The notes: generated from the letters alone by a model not told the origin. 64,000 nucleotides of DNA from Alteromonas ponticola (GCF_012911815.1 NZ_JAATNW010000001.1:496001-560000), one strand, 5' to 3'; shown: positions 9,279 to 19,936, counted from the first letter of the stretch. A program made the numbers and translations.

Positions 9279-10085
9279 TCAACTTTCTGCTAACCCCAGA
9301 ACATCTGACATTGAATACAAGCCAGGTTTTTTCTGCACAAGCCACTCGGCTGCCCGCACCGCTCCTTTCGCAAACGTCAGACGACTGGATGCTTTGTGGG
9401 TGATTTCTAAGCGTTCACCAATGTCAGCAAACAACGCGGTGTGTTCGCCGACGATATCCCCCGCTCTCACTGTGGCAAAGCCTATGGTATTGTGGTCTCT
9501 AACAGGTGACTTGCCTTCTCTGCCATACACCGCGCAGTCATCTAAATCACGCTTGAGCTCATCTGCAATCACTTTACCAATCGCGATTGCAGTACCGCTG
9601 GGCGCATCCTGCTTGAAACGATGATGCGCTTCACTAATTTCAATATCTGCAGTCTCGCCCAGCGCTTTCGCCGCTTGTTTAACCAGCGCAAGCATTACAT
9701 TAACGCCTACACTATAGTTAGCTGCGTAAACAATTGGGATGGTTATGGCTGCATCCTTAAGTATCTGCTCCTGAGCCTGATTCAAGCCAGTTGTGCCTAA
9801 CACTAAAGGAACGACATTGCACACACACCAATTTACGTTGTGTTCGAATGCTGCGGGCAATGTGAAGTCAATCATGACGTCCACATCGTCAGGCTGTATG
9901 GTGGAAATGCCGGTACAGGCTATCGTTTGATTGCGAACGCCTGCCACATCACCTACGTTCATGCCTATCCAGGGAGAGTCGTCGCGCACCGTAGCCAGTG
10001 TAAGAGTAGTTTCACTGCTCTCCTGCACCGCTTCAATTAACACCCGGCCCATACGTCCGTTCGCGCCAAAAATACCTACATTCAT
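9279..10085 (-). CDS. dapB: 4-hydroxy-tetrahydrodipicolinate reductase
   Basis: A 268-residue cytoplasmic enzyme of the lysine and diaminopimelate pathway that reduces HTPA with NAD(P)H. The start at 10085 gives MNVGIFGANGRMGR, in which GANGRMG is the cofactor-binding loop. SEAHHRFKQDAPSGTA carries the catalytic histidines and lysine and the substrate-binding PSGTA. An in-frame start at 10145 would add 20 hydrophobic residues not found in the family. It lies upstream of carA on the same strand, as in many gammaproteobacteria. Confidence 0.97.
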   Translation of the reverse strand: MNVGIFGANGRMGRVLIEAVQESSETTLTLATVRDDSPWIGMNVGDVAGVRNQTIACTGISTIQPDDVDVMIDFTLPAAFEHNVNWCVCNVVPLVLGTTGLNQAQEQILKDAAITIPIVYAANYSVGVNVMLALVKQAAKALGETADIEISEAHHRFKQDAPSGTAIAIGKVIADELKRDLDDCAVYGREGKSPVRDHNTIGFATVRAGDIVGEHTALFADIGERLEITHKASSRLTFAKGAVRAAEWLVQKKPGLYSMSDVLGLAES

Positions 10086-10248
10086 TCTATTTGCCGTTGT
10101 TGTTATCAAAAACTGAATGGAAAAATAAAGCAAAGATAGTAACACGGCAACTATGGATTGCGGGGAGAAAAAACTAAGCTTTAGCGGTAGCCCGTTGATA
10201 AGCTGTGGTAAGCTGTCATTATCGAATAAGTATGTACACTAAAAAAGC

Positions 10249-10905
10249 ATGAAAATAAAGCTTATCTGGGATTGGCCCACACGCGCATTTCACTGGTTGC
10301 TGGTTGCCAGTTTATCTGGCCAGTATATCACTGCAGAAGTAATGGACAATGCCATGCAGTGGCATTTCTATCTAGGCTACTTTACCATCGGATTACTAAT
10401 TTTTCGCCTTATATGGGGATTTACAGGGCCACTTTACGCGCGCTTTGCTCAATTTTTAGTTGGACCCGGCAAAATCAAAGCTTATGTGGCTGGCAGAAAA
10501 GCTGCCAGGCGTGCAAATGCAGGTCATAACGCGGTAGGCGGCTGGTCTGTCATCATCATGCTTACGCTGCTGATAGCGCAAGCTGTCAGCGGACTTTTTA
10601 TGTCTGACGAAATATTCTGGGATGGGCCGTTTTATCATTTGGTTGACGCTTCGGTTCAAAGTTACGCCAGCTGGGTACATCATACATTTTTTGACGTAAT
10701 CTTAGCTGTAGTCGCTTTGCACATTACTGCGGTATTGTTTTACGTATTGATCAAAAAGCAGCCTCTAATCAACGCCATGATTCATGGTAAAAAAGCCACT
10801 GACGCTCCGCCGATAGATTCCTCTCATTCAGGTCGTGCGTTGTTTATCTGTGCAGTTATTGCTGTGGTAATTTACTGGATTATCAGCAACGCGCCGACGT
10901 GGTAA
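10249..10905 (+). CDS. Cytochrome b561 family protein
   Basis: A 218-residue di-heme membrane cytochrome. Four membrane helices are visible at about residues 12-30, 40-58, 95-115 and 140-165, with a further C-terminal one near 195-213. Candidate heme-ligand histidines are in TRAFHW (His15), WHFYLGY, WVHHTFF and ALHITAV. Such proteins pass electrons from quinol to a partner such as a hydrogenase, a reductase or a c-type cytochrome. No partner enzyme adjoins it; the nearest redox gene is the cytochrome c' at 15.4 kb. It is divergent from dapB. Confidence 0.85.
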   Translation: MKIKLIWDWPTRAFHWLLVASLSGQYITAEVMDNAMQWHFYLGYFTIGLLIFRLIWGFTGPLYARFAQFLVGPGKIKAYVAGRKAARRANAGHNAVGGWSVIIMLTLLIAQAVSGLFMSDEIFWDGPFYHLVDASVQSYASWVHHTFFDVILAVVALHITAVLFYVLIKKQPLINAMIHGKKATDAPPIDSSHSGRALFICAVIAVVIYWIISNAPTW

Positions 10906-11254
10906 CCAAACCCGAACTTCTGGAGTATTGCTGACCGCAGATGCGATATTATCGCCTTCCAGGTCATATGATTTCTCCCCTTAACCATCGCCGCCATTCA
11001 GCGCCTTAGTCGGCGGCGATCGACGCGTTTTCACTTTACCGATTTTATCACCTTCTTTTATTAATCTCTTTCATGTTTTTTTCGTAATGAATAAATATTC
11101 TGAACCTCTATTAAACGTTGCTCAATGATCTTGGTTGGTTTGGAGGGTAAGAGTGTGAATAGTCCAAACATGCTTACTTTTCGCGTCGTTACAGAATGTC
11201 ACCATGAGTGAGTTCAATATGAGTCAATATTTACCTTAAAAGAAGTTGTATATA
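10906..11254. other. Intergenic stretch with one hairpin
   Basis: This 349-base gap holds a perfect 9-bp stem ATCGCCGCC (10987-10995) / GGCGGCGAT (11012-11020) with a 16-base loop, probably a terminator for the cytochrome b561 gene although the T-run is weak. The rest is AT-rich and presumably contains the promoter of the GGDEF gene. I see no gene in it. Confidence 0.5.
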
Positions 11255-12445
11255 GTGAAGTTTACTACCCCACCTTCAAAGAACAAAAAGGATGATTACC
11301 AGCTCGGGTATAAAGATGGTTACCAGCAAGGAATTGCTGATAAAGCTCTGGAATATAAGGAGATAATTTCTGCACTTAAAAAACGTGTCAGCACTAATCG
11401 ACGCGCTAAAGACTTGTCACATGTGATGTATGAAATTTCTGAGCTATCGCATGATGATACGCTGGATATCAGTGTTTTTTACGAAGGCATATGCACCTCA
11501 CTATCAAGTATCGTTGACACCACAAACTTTTTTATTGCGCGGCTTAATTCTGCACGGCAGGAACTCGAATTCGTTTATTTTCGCGATACCGCAGGGTTGC
11601 TTGATGATTTAACAGGTGAGCCTCCCGCGCGACCATTAGGACGTGGCTTTACAGAATTAGTACTGGATAGTGGTAGACCTACGTTGCTAACCGGTGAGGA
11701 CATTCGCCAGCTTTGTTTAAGGGGTGAACGGGTAGCAAATAAGTTAAATGCCACTTCGTGGCTTGGCGTACCACTGATTACCTCGGACGAGGTATTTGGT
11801 GCGATAGTCATTCAAAGCTATACCGAACAAGTACAGTTCGATGAGTCAGATGTAAACTTGCTGACCTTTGTCTCCAACAACATTTCTCATGCCATCAAGC
11901 GACATGAAGAGAAGATGGCCAGACAACGTGATTTACAAAAACTGGCGCTGGCATCCCAACGAGATACCTTAACCGGTTTATTGAACCGCACTACCTTTCA
12001 CAGTGAGCTCGAAAAAGCCTGTACTCAATTGTTAGAAAACCACTTTATTGCTGTGTTATTCATCGATTTAGATGGCTTCAAAATGGTCAATGATACTTAT
12101 GGTCATGCAGAGGGTGATAAAGTGCTAAAGACGGTAGCAAAGCTCTTAAAAGCTGAAGTGCGTGCCTGTGATGCGGTTTCTCGAATGGGCGGTGATGAGT
12201 TTGTGGTAATGCTGCCTGATATCGAATCGGCCAACCAGGCAACAGAAGTTGCCAAGCGTATGCTGGAGGCCATTTCCGAATATCAGTGTTCAAATAACCT
12301 AACAGTGGAGTTAGGTGCCAGTATCGGTATCGCCGTTTCCGAACGAAATAAGGCTTCGGCAAAGGAGTTGATCAACAAGGCGGATGCTGCCATGTATGAT
12401 ATCAAGCGTCAGGGCAAAAACAATTTTTCAATTGAAGCGATCTAA
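11255..12445 (+). CDS. Diguanylate cyclase with GAF domain
   Basis: A 396-residue soluble protein that makes c-di-GMP. A short charged N-terminus is followed by a GAF-type sensor domain (about residues 50-220) and a GGDEF domain (about 235-393). The active motif is intact (MGGDEFVVML), and an inhibitory I-site RACD lies five residues before it, so product feedback is likely. I choose GTG at 11255 because AAAAGAAG lies 9 bases upstream; a TTG at 11246 directly abuts that site. Its last four bases overlap the end of the convergent EAL gene. Confidence 0.92.
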   Translation: MKFTTPPSKNKKDDYQLGYKDGYQQGIADKALEYKEIISALKKRVSTNRRAKDLSHVMYEISELSHDDTLDISVFYEGICTSLSSIVDTTNFFIARLNSARQELEFVYFRDTAGLLDDLTGEPPARPLGRGFTELVLDSGRPTLLTGEDIRQLCLRGERVANKLNATSWLGVPLITSDEVFGAIVIQSYTEQVQFDESDVNLLTFVSNNISHAIKRHEEKMARQRDLQKLALASQRDTLTGLLNRTTFHSELEKACTQLLENHFIAVLFIDLDGFKMVNDTYGHAEGDKVLKTVAKLLKAEVRACDAVSRMGGDEFVVMLPDIESANQATEVAKRMLEAISEYQCSNNLTVELGASIGIAVSERNKASAKELINKADAAMYDIKRQGKNNFSIEAI

Positions 12446-14970
12446 TAGTTCTCACTGTTGATAAACGACGCACTCATCAGTGACACCCATTTATCTTCGG
12501 GAATGGGCATGCCTAAATGGAAGCCTTGAAAAATATCACAGCCATGCTGGATCAGGTAATCCATTTGAATATCATTTTCTATTCCTTCAGCGACCGTTCT
12601 TAAACCCAATGCCTGGGCCATCTCAATTATCGTATTAACAATAGGAAAATTTTGATTGGTAGACGTGATCTCGTCTACAAAATAACGGTCAATTTTGAGT
12701 TCAGCAATAGGTAACGCTTTAAGATAACTCAAGCTGGAATAACCAGTGCCAAAGTCGTCGATAGAAAATGAAAAACCCATTTTTGAGAGCTTTTCTATGT
12801 GCAGTCTGACCTTATCAATACTCTCTACCAGCGTAGTTTCTGTCAGTTCTAACACCAGATTGGCGGAATCGACGCCCCATTTTGAGATGATTGCAATAAG
12901 CCGTTCAGCAAAGTCTGCACGAGCGATTTGTTGTGCACTGATATTCACCGCAAGTTTAACTAACAAGTCTTTTTCATGACACTCAGCCAGCACTCTGCAG
13001 GCTTCATTGAGTACCCAGTAGCCAATTTCAAGTATCGCGTCACTCTCTTCAGCGATAGGAATGAATTCTGCCGGACTTATCATTCCAATCGCAGCATGCT
13101 GCCACCGTAATAACACCTCAGAGCAGATAAGCTCTCCATTGCGATTGTACTGTGGTTGCAGAACAATAAAAAATTCGTTCTCGGTAAGTGCACGGTTAAA
13201 CGATTGTGCGATGTACTGATGGCGCTCGTACTCTTCGTATGCTGACTTTTCAAAAGCAACTGGACCAACATGGCCGCTTTGCTTGGCCCGCTTCCTGCCA
13301 AATTCTAATACGCCGATCACTTTCTCAAAGGAAGATTGCTGACTATCGATATGCACCGATGACAAAGAGCACTTTAACGAATGGTTATCCCCCTGGAAAG
13401 AAATATCCTGAGCGAGATCGTGTAACAATTTTTGTTCAATTTCTTCAATGAGATTCAGCTGCGAAAGCCGTTGTTGATTCGTTTCTTTCGCGGGTGTAAC
13501 AATGGGGCTTAAATGTAGAATAAGAAACCGATCGGCATTTTTACGGTAGGCACGGAAACTGGAGCTCAACAATTTTTTAATTCTGCTCCCGGTTATCTTC
13601 AGAATCTGGTCACCCGTCTCCTTGCCGAATAACAGGTTATATTGTGCGAATTTATCGATATCAATCATACAGCAATAAATTTGCGCATTCGCCACCCTGG
13701 CTTGAGCAATCAGCTTTCTTAAATCTTTTTCGAACGATTTAAAGTTCGCCAATTGAGTCACATCGTCGAAAAAGGCAATTTTAAATATGTTATCAATGGC
13801 CTCCTTGCGTTCTGTAACATCTCTAATGATCCCTATATAACGTCGTTGGCCGTCCAGGATGACTTCTGTCAGTGACAGCTCAATCGGGAAAGTGTGGCCG
13901 TTTTTGTGTCGTGCCGTCAGCTCTTTGTTTGGGGCAAAGAAAAGAGACTTGGTTTTAGCTTGATTGCTATTAATGCTGGTCGACTGAATATCAGAGAATT
14001 CTTCAGGAATAAGCACCGAAATGTCGTGCCCTAACAGGGCGTCGGGAGAAAAACCAAACACTTTTTCGATGGTTTGGTTGACCATAATAATGGTACCGAA
14101 GCCATCCAGCGTCACCACCGCATCATTTAGGTTGTCCAGAATATTAATCAGATATTCTGTGTAATTTTGCTCGGTTGACGTTTTTTGATAAGCCTCAGTA
14201 ATATCCTGCAAGGTGGCGATAACACTGACAAGGTGTTGCTTTTCCAGACATGGTGTCAGCGTTAGTCGCAACCAGCGTTCTTTTTCGTTTGTTCTTAGTT
14301 TGAAATCATGCTGGGCAGAATGCTGGTTCTGCATTACATGGCGAATATTGGTAACAATGCTTTTGCGGTCAGTTGGTGAAACCTTGTTCAATCCATGACG
14401 CAACGAGAAATAAGTACGGCTGGTCAGATTGAGCAAGTTGGCAAATTCTTGCGTAACGAGAAAATCCGCTGATTGTACGAAAAACTGACAGCCTCCGGTT
14501 TGAGTAAGTTCAGCTACACGCTTGTGCAGTGATAACAGATTATTTTCGTTTTCATCAACTTGCCGGTTCTCTGCACTGAATGTGTCTACAAGGTTCGTCA
14601 AGTTCTGCAACTGTTGAGTAGAAAGTGGTTTCGATGAAATAACCACCACATATAACCCGTCGCCGCTGCAATAGGTGGGAAGTTTTATAAAGTGAATAAA
14701 TGCAGACGCAGCTGAGGTTAACGTTTCAGGCCAGTCAATCAATTCGCCAGCTATGTCGACTGATGTAACAGCGCGTGCACAAATTTTTCTGGCATCGCCT
14801 GACAGCTTAATTCTTCCCGCAGCCGCATTGTTATTCATCATCCCAGAAAGGACGGTTCCTTCGTCAAGCTGATCCGCCATGGTGACAACCAGAGCGCCAT
14901 CTACGTCCAAAGTAAGAATGACATCAGATATAAGTGAAGTTAATCGCGACCAACGTTCAGATTTACTCAC
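12442..14970 (-). CDS. PAS-GGDEF-EAL protein, probable c-di-GMP phosphodiesterase
   Basis: An 842-residue protein with an N-terminal sensor-like region, two PAS-type segments (about 160-265 and 275-395, the second ending in GIIRDVTERK), a GGDEF-type domain (about 405-560) and an EAL domain (about 590-835). The cyclase motif is lost (KNADRF at the GGDEF place). The EAL domain keeps EVLLRW, the asparagine in VNIS, ELTE, DDFGTGYSSL and AEGIE, so hydrolysis of c-di-GMP is expected. The start is GTG with AAGGAAA 9 bases upstream. No membrane helix is evident. It converges on the diguanylate cyclase and overlaps it by four bases. Confidence 0.93.
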   Translation of the reverse strand: MSKSERWSRLTSLISDVILTLDVDGALVVTMADQLDEGTVLSGMMNNNAAAGRIKLSGDARKICARAVTSVDIAGELIDWPETLTSAASAFIHFIKLPTYCSGDGLYVVVISSKPLSTQQLQNLTNLVDTFSAENRQVDENENNLLSLHKRVAELTQTGGCQFFVQSADFLVTQEFANLLNLTSRTYFSLRHGLNKVSPTDRKSIVTNIRHVMQNQHSAQHDFKLRTNEKERWLRLTLTPCLEKQHLVSVIATLQDITEAYQKTSTEQNYTEYLINILDNLNDAVVTLDGFGTIIMVNQTIEKVFGFSPDALLGHDISVLIPEEFSDIQSTSINSNQAKTKSLFFAPNKELTARHKNGHTFPIELSLTEVILDGQRRYIGIIRDVTERKEAIDNIFKIAFFDDVTQLANFKSFEKDLRKLIAQARVANAQIYCCMIDIDKFAQYNLLFGKETGDQILKITGSRIKKLLSSSFRAYRKNADRFLILHLSPIVTPAKETNQQRLSQLNLIEEIEQKLLHDLAQDISFQGDNHSLKCSLSSVHIDSQQSSFEKVIGVLEFGRKRAKQSGHVGPVAFEKSAYEEYERHQYIAQSFNRALTENEFFIVLQPQYNRNGELICSEVLLRWQHAAIGMISPAEFIPIAEESDAILEIGYWVLNEACRVLAECHEKDLLVKLAVNISAQQIARADFAERLIAIISKWGVDSANLVLELTETTLVESIDKVRLHIEKLSKMGFSFSIDDFGTGYSSLSYLKALPIAELKIDRYFVDEITSTNQNFPIVNTIIEMAQALGLRTVAEGIENDIQMDYLIQHGCDIFQGFHLGMPIPEDKWVSLMSASFINSENY

Positions 14971-15382
14971 AAAATTTATTTCCTTAGCCTTTAGTTTAGT
15001 GCTGGCAGTTGTTCAAACGTAACTAATCTAGTTATGGAAAACAATTAAGCTGACATAAAAAAGTCATTGTACGAAGTTTATTCTGTACGGAAATTCAGAG
15101 AATTAAGTTTTTAATATGTATAGAAAAAGGATAGAACAGATTGGTGTTGACTTTCAATTGGTTAAGCGTAAACAAAAGACATATTTACTGGTTTATGAGT
15201 ATGCCAGTGGATTAGGGCGTATCCCCGTTAATACGATAAGATATAATTATGGCTGCAAGTCAGGGTATAACTTTTTAATATACATGAAGGCTGAATTACG
15301 TATGGGAGACATGAGACCACCAGCCTCCGGCTTCCGCCTGACGCTGATGTAGTTAACTTAAGTATATTGACGCTTCTTTTTA
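14971..15382. other. Intergenic stretch, no gene seen
   Basis: This 412-base gap carries the promoter and AAGGAAA ribosome binding site of the EAL gene at its left end. A 78-codon frame at 15116-15352 has no ribosome binding site and no recognisable composition, so I do not call it. Nothing else is recognised. Confidence 0.5.
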
Positions 15383-15862
15383 CTAGTCATCTTTGTAGTC
15401 GTCGTGGCAGGCTTTGCAAGCGCTACCTACCTGACCGATTGCGTTTCGATATTGCGAGTCATCGCCTGCAGCAACGACGCGGCCAAGATTGTTCGCCGCT
15501 TTTTTGAAGCCATCAATCTTTTCTTCAGCATCACTGACGTTTTCCCACAAAGCAGGTTTAGCATGGGAGTTAACATCAAACTTGCGCGTATCAACTAATA
15601 AATAGTCATACATCATGTCGCCAAGTTGCTGCAACCTGAGACTGTTCGTTTGCAGTACTGCCTCATCGTAAGGAATTTTGCCTCTTGCCATGGCCCCCAG
15701 GGGGCCCATGTTGTCTTTCATCAGCGTAAATAGCGCTTTACGATTCTCGACGGCATTTCGCGCTTCTTTTTCTGATTTCACTTCAATTACCTTTGCCGCG
15801 ACAGGTAACGCAAGCGCCAGCGCTGATAACGAAACGACTAAAAACTTGCTCCGTATTTTCAT
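15383..15862 (-). CDS. Cytochrome c' family protein
   Basis: A 159-residue periplasmic heme protein. A signal peptide (MKIRSKFLVVSLSALALAL, cleaved near AAK) is followed by a four-helix bundle and the C-terminal heme-binding CKACH motif, the order typical of class II c-type cytochromes. The family binds NO or transfers electrons; the exact role is not evident. The start at 15862 is preferred over 15910 because AAAGGAAA lies just upstream and the signal peptide then begins at residue 1. It is a single gene between the EAL gene and the dnaJ terminator. Confidence 0.88.
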   Translation of the reverse strand: MKIRSKFLVVSLSALALALPVAAKVIEVKSEKEARNAVENRKALFTLMKDNMGPLGAMARGKIPYDEAVLQTNSLRLQQLGDMMYDYLLVDTRKFDVNSHAKPALWENVSDAEEKIDGFKKAANNLGRVVAAGDDSQYRNAIGQVGSACKACHDDYKDD

Positions 15863-15940
15863 CTTATTTCCTTTATCGAATTTATTATCTAAACAATCTG
15901 TATACCCCATAATAAGAGATAAGGTTGTTGCCGTACAACG

Positions 15941-15966
15941 AAAAAAGCCCTAAAAATTAGGGCTTT
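15941..15966 (-). terminator. Rho-independent terminator of dnaJ
   Basis: A 10-bp stem AAAGCCCTAA (15944-15953) / TTAGGGCTTT (15957-15966) with a 3-base loop and a T-run on the minus strand (15941-15946) lies 20 bases after the dnaJ stop. Confidence 0.9.
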
Positions 15967-15985
15967 CAACGTTTTATTATTGTGT

Positions 15986-17122
15986 TTAGTTGGTCAGATC
16001 GTCAAAAAACTTCTTAACGCCATCAAAGAATCCTTGTTCCTTGGGACGATGCTTAGCTTTATCGCTGCCGCTGCCCATTGATTCTTCAAATTCTTTGAGC
16101 AGTTCTTTTTGGCGTGAAGACAGATTAACAGGGGTTTCAACGACAACCTTACACATTAAATCACCCGTGACGCCACTGCGCACAGACTTAACGCCTTTGC
16201 CACGTAAACGGAACATACGTCCGGTTTGCGTTTCAGGGCTGACTTTCAACTTCACTTTACCATCCAGTGTTGGCACCTGCAGTTCGCCACCAAGCGCCGC
16301 CGTAGTAAAGCTCAGTGGTACCTCGCAAAACAGGTTGCTGCCATCACGTTGGAAAATTTTGTGCTCTCGAACGTGCACCTGAACATAAAGATCGCCTGCT
16401 GGCGCTCCATTTTCACCCGCTTCACCTTCACCGGTTAAGCGAATGCGATCGCCGGTATCCACACCTGGTGGTATTTTGACCGACAAGGTTTTGGTTTTTT
16501 CAGTGCGTCCATGGCCATGACAGTTATTGCAGGGATCACTAATGATCTTGCCTTTTCCTGAACAGGTAGGACAGGTTTGCTGGACAGCAAAAAAGCCCTG
16601 ACGCATTTGCACCTGGCCGTTACCATGACAAGTTGGACAGGTGGTCGGTGACGTCCCCTTCTTCGCGCCGGAGCCATGACAGACATCACATTCAACCAGG
16701 GTGGGTACGCGAATCTCAACGTCTTTACCACGCACCGCTTCTTCCAACGACAGCTCGAGATTGTAACGTAAGTCTGAACCCTGTCGTGCGCGAGACTGAC
16801 GCCCGCCTCGACCGCCGCCAAAAATGTCACCGAATACATCGCCAAATATATCACCGAAATCGGCACTACCGCCAAAACCGCCTCCGCCGCGGTTAGGGTC
16901 GACGCCGGCGTGCCCGTATTGATCGTAGGCAGCACGTTTTCTCGGATCCATTAAGATTTCATACGCTTCCTGGATTTCTTTGAATTTCTCTTCGAGAGAC
17001 TTGTCACCCTGTGTGCGATCCGGGTGATACTTCATCGCCAGTTTTTTATACGCTTTCTTAATCTCGCGTTCACCGGCGCCCTTCTCGACTCCCAGGACTT
17101 CGTAGTAATCACGTTTAGACAT
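15986..17122 (-). CDS. dnaJ: Chaperone DnaJ (Hsp40)
   Basis: A 378-residue co-chaperone that delivers substrates to DnaK and stimulates its ATPase. The J domain is at residues 1-70 with the HPD motif ([10 protein letters not shown]), then a Gly/Phe-rich linker (about 75-120), four CxxCxGxG zinc motifs (about 150-215) and the C-terminal substrate-binding domain. GGAAAG precedes the ATG. It follows dnaK by 160 bases that include a hairpin terminator, so dnaJ is probably expressed by partial read-through or from its own promoter. Confidence 0.99.
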   Translation of the reverse strand: MSKRDYYEVLGVEKGAGEREIKKAYKKLAMKYHPDRTQGDKSLEEKFKEIQEAYEILMDPRKRAAYDQYGHAGVDPNRGGGGFGGSADFGDIFGDVFGDIFGGGRGGRQSRARQGSDLRYNLELSLEEAVRGKDVEIRVPTLVECDVCHGSGAKKGTSPTTCPTCHGNGQVQMRQGFFAVQQTCPTCSGKGKIISDPCNNCHGHGRTEKTKTLSVKIPPGVDTGDRIRLTGEGEAGENGAPAGDLYVQVHVREHKIFQRDGSNLFCEVPLSFTTAALGGELQVPTLDGKVKLKVSPETQTGRMFRLRGKGVKSVRSGVTGDLMCKVVVETPVNLSSRQKELLKEFEESMGSGSDKAKHRPKEQGFFDGVKKFFDDLTN

Positions 17123-17201
17123 ATCGGTTACTTTCCTACCCTTTCTTCATACCCTGTCCGGATATGTACTTTAACTGCTCTTTGGCGTCGTAAAGCTAAA
17201 C

Positions 17202-17238
17202 AAAACAAAGGCGCAACAAGGCATTCCCTGCTGCGCCT
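17202..17238 (-). terminator. Terminator between dnaK and dnaJ
   Basis: In minus-strand RNA a 13-bp stem (17209-17221 with 17226-17238, two G-U pairs, 4-base loop) is followed by TTTGTTTTG. It would set the dnaK to dnaJ expression ratio by partial termination. Confidence 0.82.
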
Positions 17239-17282
17239 AACTGATTTCGCCCGCCAGATTAACTGCCGAGCGAGTTTTCAGC

Positions 17283-19208
17283 TTACTTCTTATCGTCGTC
17301 TTTCACTTCTTCAAATTCAGCGTCAACAACGTCATCATCAGCTTTAGCGCTTGCCTCTTCCTGTGCGCCGGACTCAGCACCCGGCTGACCGGCTTTCGCT
17401 TGCGCCGCTTCCATCAGCTTACCTGACGCCTCAACCAATGCTTGCGTCTTAGCTTCGATAGCAGCTTTGTCTTCGCCTTTAACGGCACTTTCAAGGTCTG
17501 ATAACGCAGACTCGATAGGTGCACGGTCCTCAGCACTGAGTGCATCGCCGACTTCGTCCAATTGCTTACGCGTTGCGTGAATCATGCCGTCAGCCTGATT
17601 ACGCGTCTGAATAAGCTCTTCAAACTTCTTATCTGCATCTTTGTTGGCTTCGGCATCCGCTACCATTTTTTCGACTTCTTCATCGCTTAAACCAGAAGAC
17701 GCCTTGATAGTGATTTTCTGCTCTTTACCCGTATCTTTATCTTTCGCTGATACGTGTAAAATGCCGTCAGCATCAATGTCGAAGGTCACTTCGATTTGCG
17801 GTACCCCGCGAGCAGCCGGACGAATTCCTTCCAGGTTAAACTGACCCAGAGACTTGTTGCCGGACGCTTGTTTACGCTCACCCTGAAGTACATGCACAGT
17901 TACTGCCGACTGGTTGTCTTCAGCCGTTGAGAAAGTTTGCGACTTCTTAGTCGGGATAGTCGTGTTCTTTTCGATCAATGCTGTCATCACGCCGCCCATG
18001 GTTTCAATACCAAGAGAAAGCGGGGTTACATCCAACAACAATACATCTTTAACATCACCAGCTAATACACCACCCTGGATTGCCGCACCTACCGCCACTG
18101 CTTCATCAGGGTTTACATCTTTACGTGGCTCTTTGCCGAAAAAGTCGGTTACGTATTTCTGAACCAACGGCATCCGCGTCTGTCCACCTACCAGAATGAT
18201 ATCGTGAATATCACTCACAGAAAGGTCTGCATCAGCAAGCGCTTTTTTAACTGGCTCAAGTGAATTTTTAACCATGTCTTCAACCAGAGATTCGAGCTTG
18301 GCACGCGTTACCTTAATGGCTAAATGCTTAGGGCCTGAACCGTCAGCAGTGATATATGGCAGGTTCACTTCTGTCTGCTGAGCTGAAGACAATTCGATTT
18401 TTGCTTTCTCACCGGCTTCTTTAAGACGCTGCATAGCTAATGGATCTTTACGTAAGTCTATGCCCTGATCTTTCTTAAATTCTTCAACCAGATACGTGAT
18501 CATGCGGTTATCAAAATCTTCACCACCTAAGTGAGTATCACCGTTAGTGGCTAATACCTCGAAGGTGTGCTCACCGTCAACAACGTCGATTTCAATGATG
18601 GAAATATCGAAGGTGCCACCACCTAAATCATAAACCGCAACGACGTTGTCGCCTTTTTTCTTATCCATTCCGTAAGCTAGCGCAGCCGCAGTGGGCTCAT
18701 TGATGATACGCTTAACTTCTAACCCGGCAATTCGACCCGCATCTTTTGTCGCCTGACGCTGAGAATCGTTAAAGTAAGCAGGTACCGTGATTACCGCTGC
18801 AGTTACTTCTTCGCCCAAGAAATCTTCGGCGGTCTTCTTCATTTTTTTCAAAACTTCAGCAGATACTTGAGGAGGAGCCATTTTCTGGCCTTTTGCCTCA
18901 ACCCAGGCATCACCATTATCCGCCTTGGTAATTTTATAAGGCATGATGTCGATATCGCGCTGAACTTCCTTATCTTCCCAACGACGTCCAATCAGACGTT
19001 TGATGGCAAATAAAGTATTGTTAGGGTTTGTTACCGCCTGGCGTTTAGCCGGCTGTCCCACCAATGTTTCGCCATCATTGGTATAAGCAATGATGGAAGG
19101 CGTTGTGCGGTCGCCTTCAGCGTTTTCAATAACGCGCGGTTTGTCGCCGTCTAGAACTGCGACACATGAATTCGTTGTACCTAAATCGATACCGATGATT
19201 CTACCCAT
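17283..19208 (-). CDS. dnaK: Chaperone DnaK (Hsp70)
   Basis: A 641-residue Hsp70. The nucleotide-binding domain begins [18 protein letters not shown] and contains [13 protein letters not shown] and [10 protein letters not shown]. The substrate-binding domain follows, with the linker [19 protein letters not shown] near 390, then the helical lid and a charged tail ending in EEVKDDDKK typical of proteobacterial DnaK. It folds and refolds proteins in the cytoplasm in an ATP cycle with DnaJ and GrpE. GGAGA precedes the start. The gap to grpE carries a sigma-32-like promoter, so dnaK can be transcribed on its own as well as with grpE. Confidence 0.99.
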   Translation of the reverse strand: MGRIIGIDLGTTNSCVAVLDGDKPRVIENAEGDRTTPSIIAYTNDGETLVGQPAKRQAVTNPNNTLFAIKRLIGRRWEDKEVQRDIDIMPYKITKADNGDAWVEAKGQKMAPPQVSAEVLKKMKKTAEDFLGEEVTAAVITVPAYFNDSQRQATKDAGRIAGLEVKRIINEPTAAALAYGMDKKKGDNVVAVYDLGGGTFDISIIEIDVVDGEHTFEVLATNGDTHLGGEDFDNRMITYLVEEFKKDQGIDLRKDPLAMQRLKEAGEKAKIELSSAQQTEVNLPYITADGSGPKHLAIKVTRAKLESLVEDMVKNSLEPVKKALADADLSVSDIHDIILVGGQTRMPLVQKYVTDFFGKEPRKDVNPDEAVAVGAAIQGGVLAGDVKDVLLLDVTPLSLGIETMGGVMTALIEKNTTIPTKKSQTFSTAEDNQSAVTVHVLQGERKQASGNKSLGQFNLEGIRPAARGVPQIEVTFDIDADGILHVSAKDKDTGKEQKITIKASSGLSDEEVEKMVADAEANKDADKKFEELIQTRNQADGMIHATRKQLDEVGDALSAEDRAPIESALSDLESAVKGEDKAAIEAKTQALVEASGKLMEAAQAKAGQPGAESGAQEEASAKADDDVVDAEFEEVKDDDKK

Positions 19209-19249
19209 AACGTGTCTCCAATAAAATCGTACTTAATGCTGCATTGTGA

Positions 19250-19276
19250 GTGGGGTTATTCACTCACGATTTCAAT
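19250..19276 (-). promoter_or_regulatory. Sigma-32 (heat shock) promoter of dnaK
   Basis: On the minus strand ATTGAAA (19270-19276) and CCCCACT (19249-19255) are separated by 14 bases, matching the heat shock pattern CTTGAAA-N(11-16)-CCCCAT. It lies about 45 bases before the dnaK start. A 7-bp inverted repeat (GTGAGTG / CACTCAC, 19246-19252 and 19261-19267) overlaps it. Confidence 0.7.
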
Positions 19277-19300
19277 AGTTACTAATGAAAAAAACTTCAA

Positions 19301-19936
19301 TTAGGCCTCTGTATCAACGCCGCTGCTAGGTGCTCGTGATACCATTACCATCGCGGGGCGTAACAGGCGGCCATTGATTTCATAGCCTTTCTGCATAACA
19401 GCCATAACTGTGTTTGGCTCATGCTCTGCACTTTCCTGCATCGCCATCGCTTGATGAAGTTCAGGATTAAACTGTTCACCCTGGGGGTCAATTAATGTCA
19501 TTCCAAACTTTTCGATAGTGGATAGAAACGACTTATGCGTCATCTCCACACCCTCAAGTAGGGGTTTGATCGCCTCGTTACTGGCATCACTCACTTCGAT
19601 AGCGCGCTCAAGATTATCAATAACCGGTAGGAGTTCGCCGGCAAAACGCTCAAGTGCAAATTTGCGCGCCTTCTCCACCTCTGTTTCAGCACGACGGCGG
19701 GCATTTTCCATATCAGCCCGGGCACGTAACACGCTTTCCTGCTGTTCTTTGATAGTATTGTGCGCGTCATTCAATGCGTTTTGCAGTTCGTACACCTGTT
19801 GACTTACCTCGTCACGCATCTCAACGTCTGCTTCACCTTGTGCACCCTGAGCCGCGTCATTTTCTTCAGCAAGTTGCTCTACAGAGTCTACTGGTTGCTC
19901 TTCGGTCTGCGCCTGCTCATCACGCTTGTCACTCAT
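19301..19936 (-). CDS. grpE: Nucleotide exchange factor GrpE
   Basis: A 211-residue protein that releases ADP from DnaK. An acidic, glutamine-rich N-terminus (residues 1-50) leads into the long dimerising coiled coil (about 50-110), then the beta domain with the signature LDPQGE-like segment ([17 protein letters not shown]) and [14 protein letters not shown] near the C-terminus. A strong ribosome binding site (GGAGG, 7 bases before ATG) and a near-consensus sigma-32 promoter precede it. It heads the grpE-dnaK-dnaJ cluster. Confidence 0.98.
   Translation of the reverse strand: MSDKRDEQAQTEEQPVDSVEQLAEENDAAQGAQGEADVEMRDEVSQQVYELQNALNDAHNTIKEQQESVLRARADMENARRRAETEVEKARKFALERFAGELLPVIDNLERAIEVSDASNEAIKPLLEGVEMTHKSFLSTIEKFGMTLIDPQGEQFNPELHQAMAMQESAEHEPNTVMAVMQKGYEINGRLLRPAMVMVSRAPSSGVDTEA

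Noticed and set aside
15116..15352. 78-codon open frame in the gap between the EAL gene and cytochrome c'
   Set aside because: No ribosome binding site, no family pattern, and composition like the surrounding non-coding sequence.
16435..16935. 166-codon frame on the minus strand inside dnaJ
   Set aside because: Shadow of the conserved dnaJ zinc-finger region in another frame.
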